Positions 44,124-55,321 of a stretch of 64,000 nucleotides of DNA are shown here, piece after piece. Both the position numbers and the translations under genes were made by a program. The DNA comes from Artocarpus heterophyllus (Eukaryota; Streptophyta; Magnoliopsida; Rosales; Moraceae). The notes under the pieces are model-generated. The model was not told the DNA's origin, ran no database searches, and saw nothing but the letters and a program-made list of their open reading frames with translations. Location of the stretch: contig CM046332.1 of NCBI GenBank assembly GCA_025403435.1, positions 2,860,981 to 2,924,980 of the forward strand, given 5' to 3'. Within the stretch, counting starts at the first letter, position 1; every line of letters starts with the position of its first letter.

Positions 44124-46995
44124 AGGTCAAACTTTCACTTTACTTTCATTACCTCACAACGAGGAGGCTGGTTTGATACTTTCTTTTCAACTTTACGTTA
44201 CCTTCTTATTAACCTTAGTGAGCACATCAAATGCAACCACATCATATGCAAATATACTTGCAAATCATAGCTTGTACTTTAAAATCTATTGCATAAAAAA
44301 TGCAACATAAAATGCAAACACATTTGGCTAATCATAATTTCTACTCTGGAACTTATTGCATAACAATTGCAACTTATTGCACAACAAATGCATCATATAA
44401 CGCAATCATATTTTGTAAATCATAACTTTTCTTCTGAAACTTATTGCATAACAAATGCATTATATAACGCAATCACATTTTGCGAATCATAACTTTTATT
44501 CTGAAACTTATTGCATAGCAAATGCAACTTATATCGCAATCACATATTGCAAATCATAACTCTTATTCTGAAACATATTGCATACAAATGCAACATATAT
44601 CGCAATCACATATTGCAAATCATAACATTTATCCTGAAACATATTACATATAAATGTAACATATATTGCAAATCATAACTTTTATCCTAAAACATCTTGC
44701 ATACAAATGCAATATATTACGCAATCACATGTTGCAAATCATAACTTTTATACTAAAACATATTGCATACAAATGCAATATATTATGCAATCATATGTCG
44801 CAAATCATAACTTTTATTCTGAATTATGTTGCATTCAAATGCAACATATTACATAACAAATGCTTCATAAAACTTATAACTTAAATTATAACACATTATG
44901 CATTGTCGAAATGCAGGACTTATACTAATCATATTTCGTATCTAGGTTGCACATCTGCACCTAGATCATAATTTGGTACATAAAAACTGGCCAGTAAGTT
45001 CATCTTTTTATTGTTCAGTCCATAGGTCTTTTATCATTTAGTCATTCTAGACTAGTGATAATGATTATCTAAAACATGTTTACGTAGTTGTCTGAAAACT
45101 TCTAAGGGCCATAACAGAGCTTAACTTTTCATATCTCTCTTGAACATGTTTAGCCTTTCCCTAGGGTGTAGAAAAAGGAAAAATTAGCTCTTGTCTTTTT
45201 TTTTTGTATTCGTAGAGTCTCTCTCTTGGCTCTGCTCTTGTAACCTCTCTGTCGGTCATGAGAAATTTTCTAAATTCTACTTGATTATCTAAATCGTTCT
45301 CATGATTTCTAATGGATCTTAGGGTGTCTTATAGTAATTTTTCTAGTTTCCTATAAGCAAATTGAAGATTATATCCTTAATGGGTTTCTTATGGACCTTA
45401 TTGTGCATATTCATTATGCACTACATGGTATTGTACTTATATACTATATCTTGTTATATTATAGATAACAAGGATCAATCATAATATTCATATCGATATC
45501 ATTTGCTCGTAAAAGTATTATACTTACATATCATATTCATAAACATATCATACATATACATGTCATTTATATCATACTTTCACATTTCATGCTTTCACAT
45601 ATTACTCATACTCATGTCGTTCATATCATACTTTCACATTTCATGTTTTCACATATTACTCATACTAATGTCGTTCATATCATACATACACTTGTCGTTC
45701 ATGCTTTCATATCGTAGTGTTGCTATATATTTTTCTTCTTTAGATAGCAACTATTTCATGTTATATTCATATAATACTTTAGTCATGGCACATTATAATA
45801 CACACGCCAATCATAGTTCATAACATTCATGCAAATCAATATGCAAATAGGCTTCAAACATAACGGTTGCAAATTCATTGCAAATCTTATTTTGTACTTT
45901 AGAACTTTTTTGCATAATAAATGCAAATATACTTTCAAAACAACTTGCATAACCATTACAAACTCATTTACAAATGCATATGTAAGCATTTAAAAACTAT
46001 ATGCTTCATGTTGTAGGTGAATTCTAAACTTACCTGGACTATGCGTTAGCGTTCTCTATTTCGTTCCTTTCTCGTTCCTTTTCCTTCCATTGGTCGTTTT
46101 TTATGTCTTGATCATACGACAGTCGACTCATTAATTAACTTTCTTTTTATCAATCCACTTGATTGATAATAAAACATAAACATTAACCATTCTTTTCTTT
46201 TAACTTGACTTGTACACTATCGATTTACCCTTTTTTCCTTCACTTAATTTTGTAACCCACTGGGTTACCTTTCGTTTACTTGAACATCTCTTATTAAATC
46301 TCTTGTCTCACATGACTGTTACGTTACTTAACGTATTACGAAATATTTTTTGTCTAATAATGTTATGCTAAATCAGAGTGTTCGACTCCGTTTTAGCCGT
46401 TTCCTTGATAATGACAATTTTACTCTTAACGGGTTTTCGTCAACCTCATAACATTATAAACCGACATAAAATAGTGTAACAATCACTGATCATGTATTTT
46501 CATAAATTTTTATGAAAGCATTTAAAATAATTTATTTTAAAATGGTTCATACTGTAGGTGAGATTCCCACTTACTTGGACTCCATGCTGAGCGGGTCTAG
46601 TTGTACCTCGTTGTATCTACAGTATGCGAAGCATCCCTCTACAGTGCTCCTCGAGCAACCATGAATGGCTAGGAATGCTTGCTAGAGATCATACGTTGCT
46701 CAAAACGTCATTTTGGACTCCGTTACTGCAGTTTGAATCACCTCGATCCGTTTATAGTTGGTACCGGATGATTTTCACTAGAGTGGAATTAGCTTGAACA
46801 GAGGTCACCATTGCGTTCAAAGTGTCGAAACGAGTCAAGAGGCGGTCTCAGATCATCGATCAGAGGTCTGGATCACAAAATCCCAAAGTCGTCGTTCACT
46901 AGCGTTGACCAAATTTAACTGGCGCTGACCGGTGTTGACCGGACTCTGTTGGCAGCTAGGCTCGGGCCTACCCCCCCTAAATCGACCCTTCTGAG
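44124..46995 (-). repeat. Tandem duplication in the 8-kb unit, copy B
   Basis: 2872 bp, collinear with copy A, with a few differences per 100 bases by eye and small indels. It ends GACCCTTCTGAG, where unique leader sequence begins. The junction between copies lies in GGGAGGTCAAAC. Confidence 0.9.
44280..44850 (-). repeat. 66-bp satellite-like array, copy B
   Basis: Same family as the array in copy A, with a shortened unit near 44640-44670 and other changes, so the two arrays have diverged independently. Confidence 0.88.
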
Positions 46996-47916
46996 TCCAA
47001 TGGCGGTGTCAATTTCACCTAATTCTGCCTCTAACATAGAAGATCATGAAGTACAATGTCGATAGAAATGGATGAGCTTCGATCTTGATTCTCCGACGGT
47101 GGTGTACCAAAATTGGTCGAGGACTTTTGCTACCCACTTGTTTCTAAGTCGAACGGTGGTGGAGGGGTACCTCACCGCCGCCGTGAGAGGCGGTTCCAAA
47201 GGTGGCACGATGGCGGAGATGTGGTGGCTCCGTCAGGCCTTTTCTAGCTAGAGTTGAATGGTGAGGGTGGTACCATCTTGTTCCTCTCTTCACGTTGAGT
47301 CCATAGACACCAAGATCACGTCAATTGGTGGTCGGACGACGGAGATATCACGTCGAGAAAAATGGGTTTCACCTCCACTTCAGGCGGCGCGTGAGGCTTC
47401 CTCCGATGACTTGTTGGGTGGCACAACACCTCTTTGAACTCAGCTCAATGAGAGCTTTCCATTGGTGAGGGAGGTGTCGAAAACAAACGCTGGAATCTTG
47501 ATCGAGATTTGAGGAGAGACAGAGAAAATCTAGAGAGAGAAAGAGCCAACTTTTTTGTGAGATTTTTCTCTCTTTTTTTCTTTGCACTTTTATAAAAAAA
47601 TTGTGGTCTACACAATCCAATTATGTACTGCATGACCTTAAATAGTCCAATTTTTATACTGCTTTACTCTTGCAGTGTAATTTTTATGCTACATAACTTT
47701 ATCAGTGTACTTCTTTACACTACATTATTTTAATACCATATAATTTTTTGTATTATATACAGTATTTTTCCTTAAACTGTACTTTTTGTCTTAATATAAT
47801 CCTTAACTTAATGCATTTTTAATGCATTAAATATTTTTCCTTAAACTGTACTTTTTGTCTTAATATAATCCTTAGCTTAATACATTTTTAATACATTAAA
47901 AATCTCGGGTGTTACA

Positions 47917-48189
47917 AAAGGTATCCTACTATATTAGAAAGCTCAATGAGTTAAATGGTGATTGTCAAAACAAAAAAGAAAATCAAATGTTGGTCTTTAT
48001 CTCAATTAGCACTGATTTAATTGCAACATTGTATCCTTTTGTTTGTTCTAAATCTTAAATTACTGCCAACAGAAATCACGAAATGATGAAACTTTTGTTC
48101 TTTTTACGAGATAAGCTAGTCCAAATGGAAAAAAGATAGTACCACTTGTGGTCATTTATTCTCCGTGGAGAATGGCAGCCTGACAAATT
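47917..48189. other. AT-rich spacer without a gene
   Basis: Short unique stretch between the 8-kb unit and the microsatellite. Nothing recognised. Confidence 0.5.
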
Positions 48190-48198
48190 GTAGCTTCT

Positions 48199-48304
48199 TC
48201 ACACACACACACACACACATACATACATTTATGCATGTCTTTGTTGTGCATTTTACTTCAAGTGTACCATAACATGCATACACACATAAACACACATACA
48301 TACA
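48199..48304. repeat. (CA)n / (ACAT)n microsatellite, copia target (left side)
   Basis: CA repeats followed by ACAT and CACACATAAACACACATACA. The same ATAC/ACAT repeat resumes at 53707 beyond the copia element. Confidence 0.9.
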
Positions 48305-49029
48305 TGTTGCATATGTGGAGCCAAATCAAGTCGAAACCCTAGCAAAAAGGAAGAAAAAGGAAGAAATGTAGTCCTCGGGAGGCAGAGAGCCAGCGCCACG
48401 GCTCTGCCAAGAGAGCGCCGCGGTGCTGGGACAAGAGCACCTAGGCGCCAAGTGGAGAGTGCCTAGGAGCTAGCAGGAGGGCATCGAGGCATCGTGTGGA
48501 TGGCGCCTAGGAGCCAGGTGTATGGCGCCCATACACCTGGCGCTGCAGGGGAGCGCCGCGGCGTTGACGCGTTGTGTTGCGCGATATTTTTTGAGTCAGA
48601 GTCAAACTCAAAGGCCCTAAAAACGGGAAACTATTAGGGTTTCCCATTAGTTGCTATTTTTCTCTTTCTTTGGTTATAAATAGACATAAGGTGGCTAGGG
48701 TTGTGTGTGTGACATTGAGAGTGGCATTATTTTATGAGAGGCATAATTCTTGAGAGTTTCATCCTTGAGAGAGAAAAATTCCCACAGGGTGATAGATAGA
48801 AGAGAGTTTTGGTAAGCACAATTTGTTAGTGTGTAAGAAACTACTCTTGTAATCTGTAATCTCCTTCATCATAGTGGAATCTGCAAGCGGCAGAAATAGG
48901 ACGTAGTCGCAATTTTGGATGAACCTGTATAAAATTTGGTGTCTCTCTTTTCTTCTTTTCTCCTATTTATTTTCTGTAATTATTCATTCTTGCGATCCTT
49001 GAAATTAGGAGTCGACTAATTTCCCAACA
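48305..49029 (+). repeat. Copia 5' LTR
   Basis: Starts TGTTGCATATGTGGAGCC, ends TTCCCAACA. It contains a GC-rich palindrome block (48385-48575; GCGCCGCGG, GGCGCC, TAGGCGCC words), a TATA box at 48675-48682 (TATAAATA) and an R/U5-like leader. Confidence 0.96.
48675..48682 (+). promoter_or_regulatory. TATA box in copia 5' LTR
   Basis: TATAAATA in GGTTATAAATAGACATAAGG. The same box is at 53367-53374 in the 3' LTR. Confidence 0.75.
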
Positions 49030-49031
49030 AG

Positions 49032-49043
49032 TGGTATCAGAGC
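49032..49043 (+). promoter_or_regulatory. Primer-binding site of copia element
   Basis: TGGTATCAGAGC two bases after the 5' LTR, initiator tRNA-Met type. Confidence 0.95.
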
Positions 49044-49063
49044 GGAGGTTTTGATCAAGAACG

Positions 49064-49850
49064 ATGACAGGAGAAGAAGGTTTGGCAGCCGATATCACCA
49101 AATTTGATGGTTCGGATTTTTTCTATTGGAGGATGCAAGTAGAAGACTACCTCTATAGCAAGAAACTACACTTGCCCTTGGGTAATAAGCCCGAAGACAT
49201 GAAGGATGAGGAGTGGAATCTCCTTGATAAATAGGTGCTGGGTGTAATCCGTTTGACCCTGTCAAAGAACGTGGCCCACAACGTTGTGAAGGATAATACA
49301 ACAGCTGGGATGATGAAGGCTCTGTCAGAGATGTATGAGAAGCCCTCAACCAACAACAAGGTACATCTTATGAAGAAGCCTTTTAATTTAAAGATGCCTG
49401 AAGCTGCCTCGGTTGTAGAGCATCTGAACAGTTTCAACACCGTCTTGAACCAATTGGTCTTGGTAGAGATTAAATTCGATGATGAGATCAATGCCCTAAT
49501 CCTCTTGGCCTCATTACCGAATAGTTGGGAACCCATGAGGGTGGCCACTACAAATTCGCTTGGGAATACCAAACTGAAGTTTGTTGATGTCAGAAACTCC
49601 ATTCTGGTAGAAGAAGTTCACAGGAAGGACTCAGGTGAAGTCTCTTCGTCGAACTCAGCCCTTAATGTTGATAATAGGGACAAGAAACTTGACAGGCATT
49701 CCAACAGGGATAATGGCAGGAGAGGCAAGTCGAGGAATGGGAGAAGCAAGTCGAGGAATGGTAGGACCATAGAATGTTGAAACTGTGGGAAGACTAGCCA
49801 CTTGAAGAAGAACTACAAGGCTCCAAGGAAGAACAAAGACAAGAATAATG
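49064..49850 (+). pseudogene. Copia gag
   Basis: The first ATG after the PBS gives MTGEEGLAADITKFDGSDFF. The capsid part continues with LSEMYEKPSTNNKVHLMKK and LVEIKFDDEINALILLASLP (UBN2/retrotran_gag-type). A TAG at 49232 breaks the N-terminal part. A basic linker (RRGKSRNGRSKSRNGR) precedes the zinc knuckle, which reads C-stop-NCGKTSHLKKNY: a TGA at 49778 falls inside it and the last cysteine is tyrosine. The family role is to form the capsid and bind RNA. Confidence 0.9.
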
Positions 49851-50191
49851 ACGCAGCTAACGCCGCCACTGAAGAGCAACATGATGCCTTAATCTTATCA
49901 GTTGATAGTTCTTTTGATTCGTGGGTGATAGATTCAGGAGCATCATTTCACACCACTACACATCATCATGTACTGGAGAATTATGTTGCTAGAAATCATG
50001 GTAAGGTTTATCTTGCTGACGGAGAACCTTTGGATATTGTTGGCATTGGATATGTCAGTTTAAAAATGCCTAATGGGTCTGTGTGGAAGATTCATAAGGT
50101 GAGACATGTTCTCAAACTAATGCGCAACTTGATTTCGGTGGGGCAACTGGATGATGAAGGACATAAAGTGACCTTCAATTGTGGAGGTTGA
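49851..50191 (+). pseudogene. Copia aspartic protease
   Basis: Contains WVIDSGASFHTT, the D-S-G active site usual in copia proteases (about 49931-49939), then VYLADGEPLDIVGIGYVSLK and VRHVLKLMRNLISVGQLDDE. The frame ends at a TGA (50189), after which the same frame continues as VTKGAMVVARG. The active site itself looks intact. Confidence 0.9.
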
Positions 50192-50209
50192 AAAGTCACG
50201 AAAGGAGCG

Positions 50210-51145
50210 ATGGTTGTTGCTCGGGGACGCAAGGCTGGAACTCTCTACATGAACTCTAGTTGCAAAGATACCATAGCAGTTGCTGATTCTGCTGCCAATA
50301 CCGAGCTATGGCATTATAGGCTCGGTCACATGAGTGAGAAGGGTATGAAGGTGCTTCACTGCAAAGAAAAACTGCCAGATTTGAAAACTGTTGATCATAG
50401 TTTGTGTGAAGCCTGCATCTTTGGTAAACAGAAGAGAGTTAGTTTCTCAAAGATGGGTAGAGAGCCTAAGTCCAAGAAATTGGAGCTAGTTCACACTGAT
50501 GTGTGGGGGCCTACGCTGGTGACTTCCCTTGGTGGCGTAAATTACTATGTGACATTCATAGACGACTCAAGCAGGAAGGTATGGGTTTACTTTCTAAGAA
50601 ACAAATATGATGTCTTTGATGCTTTCAAGAGATGGAAAGCCATGGTGGAGAACAAGACAGATTTGAAGGTGAAGTGCTTGCAGTCTAACAATGGGGGAGA
50701 GTATTTAGATGAAGATTTCATGCAATACTGTGTTGAGAATGGAATAAAGATGAGGAAAATCATTACAGGAAAACCACAACAAAATGGGGTAGCTGAGAGG
50801 ATGAATAGGACTTTAAATGAGCGTGTTAGAAGCATGAGGTTGCATGCGGGGCTGCCAAAGATGTTTTGGGCTGAGGCAATTAATATAGCCGCTCATCTGA
50901 TCAACAGAAGTCCATCCACACCTCTGAAGTTTAAGCTACCGGAAGAAGTCTGGAGCCATAAAAAGGTTGATCTCTCTTACTTGAGAATGTTTGGGCGTGT
51001 TTCTTATATTCACATTGATTCTGCTGCTAGAAGTAAACTGGAAGCCAAGTCAAAGAAGTTTTTCTGGTTCGCTATGGTGGACTTGAGTTTGGTTATCGTC
51101 TTTGGGATGACCAAAGTCAGAAGATTATCAGGAGCAAGGATGTGA
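50210..51145 (+). pseudogene. Copia integrase
   Basis: 311 codons open. The GAG-pre-integrase finger is visible: LWHYRLGHMSEKGM and SLCEACIFGKQKRVSF. The core has ELVHTDVWGP (first Asp), LQSNNGGEYLDEDF and QQNGVAERMNRTL (Glu). In SNNGGEY the second catalytic aspartate is asparagine, so strand transfer should be lost. At about 51065 the frame shifts: the expected GYGG...FGYRLWDDQ stretch is in another frame. Function in live relatives: inserts cDNA into chromosomes. Confidence 0.9.
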
Positions 51146-51159
51146 TCTTCAATGAAGGT

Positions 51160-52142
51160 GTTATACACAAGGACAGAGACAACACTGACTCCAGGGTTTA
51201 GGTTTTGAAGACAAGAAGCTTGAGGTGATTCCATTGAAGGATCTTCCTGAAGTGGAAGTGGAGAATCCAGAGGTTGAAGACCAAGAAAATGTAGCTCTAG
51301 AGGGAAACCATAGTACTCCTACCACACCAATCAGGAGGTCTAGCAGGACTATAAGACCGCCATAGAGATACTCCCCTTCTCTGCATTACATCTTGTTGAC
51401 CGACAAAGGAGAGCCAGAGAGCTATGCTGAAGATTCGGTCAAGTGGGAGTTAGTCATGAGGGATGAGATGGATTCCTTAATGTCCAATCAGACATGGCAA
51501 TTGATAAAGTTACCACAGGGCAAAAAGGCCTTGCACAATAAGTGGGTATACCAGATTAAAGATGAATCTGATGGCAGCAAATGGTATAAGGCAAGGTTGG
51601 TGGTAAAAGGCTTTCAGCAGAAAGAAGGCATCGACTTCAATGAGATTTTTTCTCCAGTGGTGAAGCTAACCACGATTAGGATGGTACTTGCACTTGTGGC
51701 AAATGAGGACTTGTTCTTGGAACAGTTGGATGTGAAGACAACTTTTCTCCATGGTGATTTGGAGGAGGAGATCTACATGAAGCAGCCACAAGGATTCGAA
51801 GTATCGGGTAAGGAGAACTTGGTGTGCAAACTTCAGAAGAGCTTGTATGGCCTCAAACAAGCTCCCAGGCAGTGGTACAAGAAGTTTGACGGGTTCATGT
51901 GCAGCAATGGTTTCTTGAGGTGTCAGGGAGATCATTGTTGTTATCTGAATTTTTTTGGTGAATCTTACATCATATTGTTGCTATATATCGATGACATGCT
52001 GATAGCAGGAGGTTGCAAACAGGAGATTGACAAGCTGAAGAAGGAGCTGTCTAAGGAGTTTGCAATGAAGGATTTGGGTGCTGCAAAACAAATCCTTGGG
52101 ATGAGAATAACGAGGACCTGTAATAGTCTGAAACTGTCATAG
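51160..52142 (+). pseudogene. Copia reverse transcriptase
   Basis: 249 codons are open from 51393, preceded by a TAG at 51363 and a linker in another frame. Motifs: NKWVYQIKDESDGSKWYKAR, LVVKGFQQKEGIDFNEIFSP, LEQLDVKTTFLHGDLEEEIY, LYGLKQAPRQWYKKFD and the catalytic LLYIDDMLIAG (about 51981-51995). DVKTTFLHG carries threonine where most relatives have alanine. The frame ends at a TAG (52140) inside the short linker to RNase H. Confidence 0.93.
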
Positions 52143-52946
52143 GAAGAATATATTGAAAAGGTGCTGAGTAGATTCAACATGGGTAATGCAAACCCTGTGA
52201 ATACTCATTTGGCCAGTCACTTTAAGTTATCAAAGGAGCAATCACCGACCATGGAGCAGGAACGAGACCACATGGCCAAGGTGCCTTATGCTTCCGCTAT
52301 AGGCAGCCTTATGTATGCCATGGTTTGTACCAGACCGGACATTGCACATGCAGTGGGAGTTGTGAGTAGGTACATGAGCAATCCAGGAAAGCAGCATTGG
52401 GAGGCAGTGAAGTGGATTCTCAGATATCTGAGAGGTACTGCGGGTTTAGTACTGTGTTTCAAGAAGTCAGACTTGGGACTACAGGGCTATGTTGATGCTG
52501 ATATGGCTGGAGACATTGATGGCAAAAAAAGTACCACCGGTTATGTCTACACTTTGGGTGGCACTGCAATTAGTTGGGTCTCGAAGCTACAAAAGATAGT
52601 TGCACTCTCTACAACAGAAGCAGAGTATGTGGTAATGACAGAAGCGAGCAAGGAGATGATTTGGTTGCAGTCGTTTTTGAAAGAACTGGGTCACAAACAA
52701 GAAAGGAGTGCATTACATAGTGACAGTCAGAGCGCCATTCACTTGACGAAAAATCCCGCATTTCATGCTAGGATGAAGCATATACAATTGTGGTATCACT
52801 TCATCAGGTCGACTTTGGAAGATGGAGTGTTGAAGCTTGAGAAGATTCTTGGGAGTCAGAATCCAGCAGATATGCTCACCAAGACGGTTCCGATTGAGAA
52901 ACTAAAGTTGTGCGCAACTTCAGTTGGACTTCTCCATGAGGCGTGA
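52143..52946 (+). pseudogene. Copia RNase H
   Basis: Continues in frame after the TAG at 52140, giving EEYIEKVLSRFNM, then VPYASAIGSLMYAMVCTRPD, GYVDADMAGDIDGKKSTTGY, LSTTEAEYVVMTEASKEMIW, LHSDSQSAIHL and NPADMLTKTVPIEK. The acidic catalytic residues (D in VDADMAGD, E in TEAEY, D in SDSQSA) are present. The stop at 52944 lies about 60 bases before the 3' LTR, as in related elements. Confidence 0.92.
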
Positions 52947-52988
52947 GAAGTCGTTGCTGCTGCAGTTGGAGACATGGTGATTGATTAG

Positions 52989-53004
52989 TCTCCAAGTGGG
53001 AGAT
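52989..53004 (+). promoter_or_regulatory. Polypurine tract of copia element
   Basis: CTCCAAGTGGGAGATT directly upstream of TGTTGCAG, the usual AAGTGGGAGA PPT of plant copia elements. Confidence 0.8.
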
Positions 53005-53706
53005 TGTTGCAGATGTGGAGCCAAATCAAGTCAACACCCTAGCAAAAAGGAAGAAAAAGGGAGAAATGCAGTCCTCGGGAGGCAGAGAGCCAATGCCGCG
53101 GCTTTGCGAGGAGAGCACCGCGACGCTAGGACAAGAACGCCTAGGCGCCAAGTGAAAAGCACCTAGGCGCTAGCAGGAGGGCGTCGAGGCATCGTGTGGA
53201 TGGCGCCTAGGTGCTGCAGGGGAGCGCCGCAGCGCTTGTTTCGAGCGCCGCGGCGCTGACGCGCTGTGTTGCGTGATATTTTTTGAGTCAAACTCGAACT
53301 CAAAGGCCCTAAAAAGGGGAAACTACTAGGGTTTCCCATTAGTTGCTATTTTTCTCTTCCTTTGGTTATAAATAGACATAAGGTGGCTAGGGTTGTGCGT
53401 GTGTGATATTGTGAGAGGCATAATTCTTGAGAGCTTCATCTTTGAGAGAGAAAAATTCCCACAGGGTGCTAGATAGAAGAGAGTTTTGGTAAGCACAATT
53501 TGTGAGTGTGTGAGAAACTGCTCTTGTAATCTGTAATCTCCTTCATCATAGTGGAATCTGCAAGCGGCAGAAACAGGACGTAGTCTCAATTTTGGACGAA
53601 CCTGTATAAAATTTGGTGTCTCTCTTTTCTTCTTTTCTCCTATTTATTTTCTACAATTATTCGTTCTTGCGATCCTTGAAATTAGGAGTCACCTAATTCC
53701 TCAACA
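53005..53706 (+). repeat. Copia 3' LTR
   Basis: TGTTGCAGATGTGGAGCC...TCCTCAACA, 702 bp. Compared with the 5' LTR, it lacks an internal piece around GGTGTATGGCGCCCATACACC and has an extra GCTTGTTTCGAGCGCCGC near 53232, so the GC-rich block has been rearranged. TATA box at 53367-53374. Confidence 0.96.
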
Positions 53707-53770
53707 ATACATACATACATACATACATACATACTCGCATATAAAACACACACATATAAATATATATATT
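53707..53770. repeat. (ATAC)n microsatellite, copia target (right side)
   Basis: ATACATAC repeats, then CACACACATATAAATATATAT. Continuation of the repeat interrupted at 48304. Confidence 0.9.
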
Positions 53771-55100
53771 GGGGTGATATATCGTGCGAACCATGTTCCA
53801 TCGCGTTTATTAATGTCTTTTGTGTTCTGTAACGTCAAATACTTTATTTTTTGTCTTTTTCCCAAAAAGATAAACAATGCTTTCTTCAAAAAAAAAAAAA
53901 AGGAAGGAAAGATGAACACTCGTTTACGAGGAAAATGGTGTTTTCCAGGGAATATTGGTTTATTGTTAATGTATTAACTTTGACAAGAAAGGTATATAAG
54001 TTAAGAGAAAAACAATATTTTAGTTTCGGTTTTCCGATATATATAATAATGTATTAAATTTTTCATAATATATCCCCCAAAAAACATTTCTTCATAATTT
54101 TGTTTTTAAAACGTACAATATTAATTCTTGCCTTATCCAAGTACGTAGGATCTTCAATCCCTGATTCTCTATGGCCTTCTCAATTTTCTTTATAAAAAGA
54201 TTAAGAAAAATGGAGACTTCTTCCTGGGGCAATTGCTCAGTACTTCGTTAAATTTTGTGTTATTTCCATTTGTTTTGATTTCTTGCCCTAATTATTAAGA
54301 CATTTAATATGCTTTTTATCATTTAAAACTGTTTAATATAAAAAAATTGCACATATAGGCTGCTACTTCAATATATTAACGGTTGACGACTAAGAGCACA
54401 TTTTAACATCCTCTCTCCTTCTCACATATTTCTTTCTCTTCGTACTTTTTTTTTTTATGGTCTCTTTTCTCTATTTCAACCCACCATTTTGAGATATATC
54501 ATAAAAAAGGAACCTTCACATCCAAATTTATATAACATATATTGTAGTTTAAGATTTGTGCGGTGTAAATTGGCTATTCAAAATTAACAAAACATGATAT
54601 AAATCTAAGCTAAAAAAACAGTAACATAACTTAAAAGACATAAAAGTTGGAGAGAATGAGAGGTAAACCAATAACACTTCTCTAAAACTTTTCTCTACTA
54701 TTCAATTTTCTAAGTTTTTTAAAGATATTACTTACTACAATTCCCGTAAAAATCGTACCATATGACCGAAGTTTCTCGAAATAACAATAATAACAATAAT
54801 AATGCTAATTGAAAAAGGGAACATAATGGTTTGAATTTAGCTGTAATGTGACGAAATCCCAAGTTGGATTCGGTCCAATCCAAAAATTAAAAACTGCGGA
54901 AATGAACATTCAGACCCGCCCGAGATTCGCGGGTGGCCTAAAACTTCAACAGAAAAACGAGCGTTGACTTTCTCTCAAGTGCCCTACGTGGCCACGCAAA
55001 CTTCTATACGGCCTCTTGTACTTCCTCTTCGTCACTTCCACGTGTTTATTTATCTCCTCCCTCTCTCTCTCTCCGTACGTCCTTTCTCTTTCTCTCTCGC
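53771..55100. other. Upstream region of the PIRL gene, no other gene seen
   Basis: AT-rich, with homopolymers. The last 250 bases become CT-rich with higher GC, typical of a plant promoter/leader. Short frames here (about 60-80 codons) lack recognisable domains. Confidence 0.45.
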
Positions 55101-55110
55101 TTTCCTCCCT

Positions 55111-55120
55111 CAATATTTAA
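55111..55120 (+). promoter_or_regulatory. Possible TATA-like element of the PIRL gene
   Basis: CAATATTTAA, 213 bases before the start codon, followed by CT-rich leader and a (CT)n run at 55174-55204, common in plant core promoters and 5' leaders. Weak match, chosen by position. Confidence 0.3.
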
Positions 55121-55321
55121 CGGTCTCACTTTCTTCTTCCCAAACAAGTTTACACCCCACAAACTACAATAGATCTCTCTCTCTCTCTCTTTCTCTCTCT
55201 TGTGTCTAGTTTGGTGTTGTGTGTCTGAAAAGCTCTTTCTCGTTTTCTCTGGAAAATAAAGGTTTGATTTTTTTCTTTTGTTTTTGTTTTTGTTTTTTAT
55301 TTTTTGGGTTTGTGAATTTTA

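Larger units (their letters stand above)
39947..47916 (-). mobile_element. 8-kb non-coding LTR-like unit with perfect TSD (giant solo LTR?)
   Basis: Bounded by TGTGATGACCC on the left and GGGTGTTACA on the right, so TG...CA on either strand. Flanks are identical: AAAGG at 39942-39946 and 47917-47921. Minus is likely sense: it begins TGTAACACCCGAG like the gypsy 2 LTR and has a TTTTATAAAAG box (near 47587) followed by a CT-rich leader (47600-47470). No PBS, PPT, gag or pol was found. Most of the length is a 2.9-kb tandem duplication. Removing one copy leaves about 5.1 kb, still very long for an LTR. Alternatives: a LARD-type derivative or an unusual satellite-bearing LTR. Confidence 0.75.
48305..53706 (+). 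mobile_element. Ty1/copia LTR retrotransposon (Tork/Tnt1-like), dead
   Basis: 5402 bp with LTRs of 725 and 702 bp (TGTTGCAKATGTGG...CAACA) and a perfect ATACA duplication (48300-48304, 53707-53711). The order gag, protease, integrase, reverse transcriptase, RNase H defines Ty1/copia. The gag start (FDGSDFFYWRMQVEDYLYSK) resembles Tork/Tnt1-type elements. Five in-frame stops (49232, 49778, 50189, 51363, 52140) and a frameshift near 51065 disable it. The low damage and similar LTRs suggest it is the youngest complete insertion here. Confidence 0.96.

Noticed and set aside
47369..47633. Minus-strand frames (83 and 62 codons) in the 8-kb unit
   Set aside because: They sit on the TATA/CT-rich leader of the LTR-like start, overlap in two frames and show no domain.
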